From JAMCXS01 sp964459065 (GTDB taxonomy: Bacteria; Acidobacteriota; Terriglobia; UBA7540): a stretch of 12,099 bases of DNA. The notes under the pieces were generated by a model. That model had not been told where the DNA came from. It did no database searches and saw only the letters and a list, made by a program, of their open reading frames with translations. This document shows, piece by piece, positions 6,422-12,099 of the stretch (its first letter is position 1; each line of letters begins with the position of its first letter). The translations under genes were made by a program, and so were the position numbers. The stretch spans positions 1 through 12,099 of the forward strand of contig CAYWMN010000104.1 in NCBI GenBank assembly GCA_964459065.1, given 5' to 3'.

Positions 6422-7288
6422 TCAGATGAACGGATATCGCGGAGCGCCGGGAAGGTGCAGCAGCCGGGTCAACTTCTCTTTGACCACCCCGAAAGCCTCC
6501 TCCGGGGTATTCACAAAGCGGATCAGGCTCATCTCTTCGCGGCTGACAGTTCCGGCTTCAGCCAGCCAGTCAAAATTCAAGACCTTCTTCCAGTACTTTG
6601 AGCCATACAGGAGCAGCGTACAGCGATGCCCCATTTTGTGCGTCTGGATCAGCGTGAGAAACTCCCACATTTCGTCCATGGTGCCGAATCCGCCGGGGAA
6701 AACGATGACGGCGCGCGAGGGCTGAGCAAACCAGAGCTTGCGCATGAAGAAATAGCGGAACATAAAGTTCAGCTCCGGCGTGATGTAAGGATTGGGCTCC
6801 TGCTCAAAAGGCAGCTTGATGTTGAAGCCGATAGTCACGCCGCCGGCTTCGGAAGCTCCGCGGTTGGCGGCTTCCATGATGCCCGGACCGCCTCCCGAGC
6901 AGACCACCAGAAAATGGCTGCCGTTCTTCAATCCCAGCGACCACTGGGTGATCAGCCGCGCCAGTTCCCGCGCGTCTTCGTAATACTGGGACATTTGGAC
7001 GGCCATGCGGGCGTCACGCAATTGCTGTTGCGTCGGCCGCGGGCGGGCGGACTTTTTTGCGGCCTCAAGCTGGCGCAACCGGTCGCGGGCCTCATCTTGC
7101 GGAATGACGCGCGCCGATCCGAAAAAGACAACGGTGTTCTGCACGCTTGCGCGGCGAAGGCGCACTTGCGGCTCCAGGTATTCGGCTGCAATGCGCAGTG
7201 TGCGAGCGTCGGCGCTCTCGATGAAGCGCTCGTTGCGGTAGGCGACATCAATTTTTCCTGACGGCGCCCGGTGCTTGCGTCGGCTCAT
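6422..7288 (-). CDS. LOG-family protein (TIGR00730-type nucleotide 5'-monophosphate phosphoribohydrolase)
   Basis: This is 288 residues from the ATG at 7288. The Rossmann-like core starts at TVVFFGSARVIP. It is followed by a charged alpha-helical insert (about residues 64-115), then the glycine loop SGGGPGIMEAANRG (131-144). The catalytic Arg region FMRKLW has Arg183, and the signature PGGFGTMDE is at 198-206 with the terminal Glu206. These are the defining LOG features. LOG enzymes release the base from nucleoside 5'-monophosphates, including cytokinin nucleotides, and were once annotated as lysine decarboxylases. It should be cytoplasmic, unlike both neighbours. The frame stays open 36 codons further upstream, to an ATG at 7396 that overlaps the GH106 stop. 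I reject that start because GGGAGAAGG lies directly before 7288 and the added residues look non-coding. It is longer than the short LOG type (about 190 residues) because of the N-terminal extension and helical insert. Confidence 0.86.
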   Translation of the reverse strand: MSRRKHRAPSGKIDVAYRNERFIESADARTLRIAAEYLEPQVRLRRASVQNTVVFFGSARVIPQDEARDRLRQLEAAKKSARPRPTQQQLRDARMAVQMSQYYEDARELARLITQWSLGLKNGSHFLVVCSGGGPGIMEAANRGASEAGGVTIGFNIKLPFEQEPNPYITPELNFMFRYFFMRKLWFAQPSRAVIVFPGGFGTMDEMWEFLTLIQTHKMGHRCTLLLYGSKYWKKVLNFDWLAEAGTVSREEMSLIRFVNTPEEAFGVVKEKLTRLLHLPGAPRYPFI

Positions 7289-7291
7289 AAA

Positions 7292-7300
7292 CCTTCTCCC
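7292..7300 (-). promoter_or_regulatory. Shine-Dalgarno sequence that fixes the LOG gene start
   Basis: On the minus strand GGGAGAAGG is followed by TTT and then the ATG at 7288. GGAG is 7 nt from the start codon. This decides between the ATG at 7288 and the upstream in-frame ATG at 7396. Confidence 0.7.
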
Positions 7301-7327
7301 GGGAAAACAGAGATTCGTCCCAACTCT

Positions 7328-7336
7328 TTGAGAATA
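7328..7336 (-). promoter_or_regulatory. Weak -10 candidate for the LOG gene
   Basis: Minus-strand TATTCT (7336 to 7331) is preceded by TGC in the arrangement of an extended -10 (TGnTATnnT), between the GH106 stop and the LOG start. There is no good -35 at 16-18 bp. LOG could equally be read through from GH106, whose stop lies 97 bp upstream of the LOG start. Confidence 0.22.
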
Positions 7337-7385
7337 GCAAACCAGGCGGCCCCTCGGCGCACGCAAGTGAAAGACTGCGGGCGGC

Positions 7386-10148
<2,763 letters not shown>

Positions 10149-10325
10149 GGCGTGTCCATTGTCTTGCGCCGGCCGGAGGCCGGGGCCAAGCACGTTGCAC
10201 TCAAATCCGGAGCGCTGCCAGTATACAACACGAAGGCAGCTGCGAGCCCCGCAGAGCCCTCCGCCCTGGCCGGCCTTTCGGTGCGCTCGGGCAAAAAAGG
10301 GGCCCGGCCGCCCAACCCAACCAGG

Positions 10326-10339
10326 GTGACCTGTATCAC
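10326..10339. promoter_or_regulatory. CRP/FNR-family-like operator candidate (GTGA-N6-TCAC)
   Basis: GTGA (10326-10329) and TCAC (10336-10339) are perfect inverted half-sites separated by six bases, the core geometry of CRP-type operators. The outer consensus bases are not conserved, so only the 8-base core matches. It lies 137 bp from the oxidoreductase start and 178 bp from the GH106 start, where one site could act on both promoters. A match of this length can arise by chance. Confidence 0.33.
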
Positions 10340-10464
10340 TGCGCGGCCGGGAAGAATAACTTTTGATAGGGATGCGTGCTCAGGCAGGCTTGGGAAAGTC
10401 GGTTCTGCTCACGTAATCCGTCCAGCCAGAGCTCAAGCGCGTGTGCAAAACAGTCAGCCCGTCG

Positions 10465-10471
10465 AAGGAGG
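10465..10471 (+). promoter_or_regulatory. Shine-Dalgarno sequence that fixes the oxidoreductase start
   Basis: AAGGAGG ends 4 nt before the ATG at 10476. The Tat motif follows at once in the protein. This rules out the in-frame ATG at 10113, which would add 121 residues and overlap the 5' end of the divergent GH106 gene. Confidence 0.75.
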
Positions 10472-10475
10472 CAGC

Positions 10476-11890
10476 ATGTCCCGATTTACACGCCGAGATT
10501 TCATTCGCCAGAGCGCCACAGGCGCCGCAGGTCTGAGTCTGTTCTTAAATGGAAAGCGCGTGGCTGCTGAACCCGCCGCGCCCCTGCCCAAACCGGCCGG
10601 CCCCAGCGACCGGGTGAATGTGGGATTTATCGGATTCGGAATTCGCGGCAACATCCTTCTGGAAAATACCCGCAAAACCGGCCAGGCCAACCTGGTGGAG
10701 GTTTGCGACTGTTACCAGGGGCACCTGGAGCGCGCCAAGGAACGAACGGAAGGGAAGATCGCTGTCAACTTTGCTCAATATCAAAAACTGCTCGACCGCA
10801 AGGACATCGACGCGGTGGTGATCGCCACGCCCGACCATTGGCACAAGCAGATCTTTCTGGATGCAATGTCGGCGGGCAAAGACGTTTACATTGAAAAACC
10901 CATGACCCATAAGATCGCCGACGGTCCCGTCATGATCGAGGCCGCCCGGCGCGCCAAGCGCGTGGTGCAGGTGGGCAGTCAGTGGGTTTCAACCGCCCAG
11001 AACCAGACGGCCAAGAAAATGATCGCCGCGGGCAAACTGGGGAAAGTAACGAAGGTTGTTGCGGCTTACAACCGAAACAGTTCAACCGGAGCGTGGAATT
11101 ATCCCATTCCACCCGACCTCCGCGATGGAGTCAACTTTAACTGGGCGGAGTGGCTGGGTCCGGCCCCGCAACGCGACTTTGATCCGGAGCGCGTCTTCCG
11201 GTACCGGAAGTACTGGGATTACTCCGGCGGCATTTCAACCGACCTGTTCGTCCACCTGATCAATTCCATCCACTACATCATGGGCGCCACCATGCCTTCG
11301 AGCGTGGTGTCCACGGGCGGCATCCTCTATCGCCACGACGGCCGCCAGGTTCCCGACACGCTGGATGCTCTGTTCGAATATCCCGAGGGATTCCACGTCA
11401 CGATGTCCTCCACCTTCAACAGCCAGAGCACGACGGGCCAGGGCGTCCAGTTCCTGGGAACGGACGGTTCGCTGACGCTGCTGCTGGGCAAGCCGTTCCT
11501 GCACTTTGCGGGCGAGTCTCACGCGGAAGGTTACCACTACTCGATCGACAGCTGGCCCGTGGCGCTCCAGGAACGGTATATGGACGAAGGCGACCGCCGC
11601 GCTGAGGCTGCGCGGAAAGCTCCCCCGCCCGAAGACATTTCAGCCGAAGACAGCATGGACTCGACGGCGCTTCACCTGGCAGAGTTCTTGGATTGCGTGC
11701 GCACGCGGAAGCGAACCGGCGAGGATGCGGAAGTTGGGCATCGCTCCGCCGCCCGCGGACGGAGACTACTTCGTGGCCCTGGAGGNNNNNNNNNNATCGC
11801 TCCGCCGCCGCCGGGCACATGGTAAATCTGTCCTACCTCGCAGGCAAAAAAGTCATCTGGGATGCCGGAGGCCGGGCAGCCCTGATTTAG
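10476..11890 (+). CDS. Tat-exported Gfo/Idh/MocA-family oxidoreductase, interrupted by an assembly gap
   Basis: The protein begins MSRFTRRDFIRQSATGAAGL, a twin-arginine signal. The nucleotide-binding fold follows (VNVGFIGFGIRG, Gly53-x-Gly55-x-x-Gly58), then IATPDHWH (116-123) and the hallmark EKP (140-142). The second domain contains GGISTDLFVHLINSIHYIMG, whose Asp256 and His260 sit in the usual D-x-x-x-H catalytic segment. The family oxidises or reduces sugar hydroxyls with bound NAD(P). Exported members include GH109-type glycosidases that use a redox mechanism, so a hydrolytic role is possible. Ten Ns at 11786-11795 interrupt the frame. A 14-base sequence at 11740-11753 recurs at 11796-11809. 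Joining the copies gives a continuous 452-residue protein ending GHMVNLSYLAGKKVIWDAGG plus RAALI, which resembles family C-termini. Read literally with 10 Ns, the frame is broken. AAGGAGG at 10465-10471 supports the start. Confidence 0.87.
11740..11809. repeat. 14-base direct repeat flanking the scaffold gap
   Basis: ATCGCTCCGCCGCC occurs at 11740-11753 and again at 11796-11809, immediately after the Ns. Between the copies are 32 bases of sequence (11754-11785) and the 10-N gap. The pattern is that of two contig ends that overlap but were not merged, with a short divergent tail on the left contig. Confidence 0.8.
11786..11795. other. Scaffold gap (10 N)
   Basis: Ten consecutive Ns mark a scaffold join of nominal length inside the 3' part of the oxidoreductase gene. 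The repeated 14-mer on both sides suggests that the true gap length is negative, meaning the contigs overlap. Confidence 0.95.
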
Positions 11891-11920
11891 CCGGAGTCGA
11901 CAAGTCGCATTGACCGCCAA

Positions 11921-11974
11921 GGCCGGAACGAAGGCCGCCGATACCCGAGGCTTCGCCTGCGCTCCGGCCGTTTT
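11921..11974 (+). terminator. Possible terminator after the oxidoreductase gene
   Basis: GGCCGGA (11921-11927) pairs with TCCGGCC (11963-11969), and GTTTT follows. The enclosed 35 bases contain a smaller CGAAG/CTTCG pairing. It lies about 30 bp past the TAG at 11888-11890 and between the oxidoreductase and the convergent tRNA. The loop is long for an intrinsic terminator, so support is moderate. Confidence 0.35.
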
Positions 11975-12044
11975 GAGCACCAGATTCGGGCGCGCCTGCA
12001 GCGCAAATTAAGGTCAGAGAAATTCCGCAGGATGGGTCACGAGC

Positions 12045-12099
12045 TGGTGAGCCGGCTGGGACTCGAACCCAGAACCCTTGCCTTAAAAGGGCAATGCTC
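12045..12099 (-). tRNA. tRNA-Lys (anticodon UUU), truncated by the window end
   Basis: On the minus strand the visible part runs from the 3' half of the D stem (GAGC) to the 3' end. The anticodon stem-loop is TTGCC-CTTTTAA-GGCAA, giving anticodon UUU for lysine. A 5-base variable region follows, then the T arm CTGGG-TTCGAGT-CCCAG, the acceptor strand CCGGCTC, discriminator A and an encoded CCA (12047 to 12045). All stems that can be checked pair perfectly. The 5' acceptor strand and most of the D arm lie beyond the window. It is convergent with the oxidoreductase gene. Confidence 0.92.

Larger units (their letters stand above)
10149..10475. other. Divergent regulatory region, GH106 gene / oxidoreductase gene
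   Basis: This is 327 bp between two divergent starts, both encoding predicted Tat substrates. It holds the oxidoreductase Shine-Dalgarno sequence (10465-10471), a GTGA-N6-TCAC palindrome (10326-10339) and several GGCCGG-rich stretches. A TATACT box on the minus strand near 10220-10225 lacks a -35 partner. A plus-strand frame is open through the whole region, continuous with the oxidoreductase, but the translation has low-complexity, non-protein-like character. Confidence 0.6.

Noticed and set aside
12000..12099. tRNA-flanking sequence as a possible integration site
   Set aside because: No integrase and no repeat of the tRNA 3' end is visible in the window, so there is no evidence of an inserted element.

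Overview
The window is 12.1 kb of GC-rich, gene-dense bacterial chromosome. It contains a 10-N scaffold gap, so it is probably a draft or metagenome-derived contig. No taxonomic marker is complete. The gene set points to a soil-type Acidobacteriota, with Planctomycetota or Verrucomicrobiota less likely: a COG4299/DUF5009 acyltransferase, a secreted BON-domain protein, a Sec-exported CehA/McbA metallohydrolase, a Tat-exported GH106-like glycoside hydrolase and a Tat-exported Gfo/Idh/MocA oxidoreductase. This assignment is inferred from gene content only.

Layout. Positions 2-943 (+) hold the 3' part of a membrane acyltransferase. A gene-free stretch with a perfect 15-bp hairpin follows. A two-BON-domain secreted protein lies on the minus strand (1269-1817). 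Next, on the plus strand, come a class I glutamine amidotransferase (2133-2837), a GNAT acetyltransferase (2944-3465) and a small TPR protein (3475-3879). Three minus-strand genes follow in transcription order: the GH106-like hydrolase (10148 to 7386), a LOG-family nucleotide phosphoribohydrolase (7288 to 6422) and the CehA/McbA metallohydrolase (6237 to 3901). The metallohydrolase has its own near-consensus promoter. The Gfo/Idh/MocA oxidoreductase (10476-11890, +) is divergent from the GH106 gene across a 327-bp region with a CRP-like palindrome. The window ends inside a minus-strand tRNA-Lys(UUU).

How the genes fit together. The right half looks like a small extracytoplasmic glycan or glycoside processing neighbourhood. 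A rhamnosidase-type hydrolase and an NAD(P)-type sugar oxidoreductase are both predicted Tat substrates and are divergently transcribed. A secreted PHP-like metallohydrolase lies downstream. No transporter, regulator or sugar kinase is present, so a complete pathway cannot be claimed. The left half is unrelated housekeeping or accessory genes.

The most concrete unexpected result concerns the assembly. The N-gap inside the oxidoreductase appears artificial. A 14-base sequence occurs on both sides of it, and joining the two copies restores an uninterrupted 452-residue protein with a family-like C-terminus. I did not find a convincing new defence, mobile or RNA-guided system.
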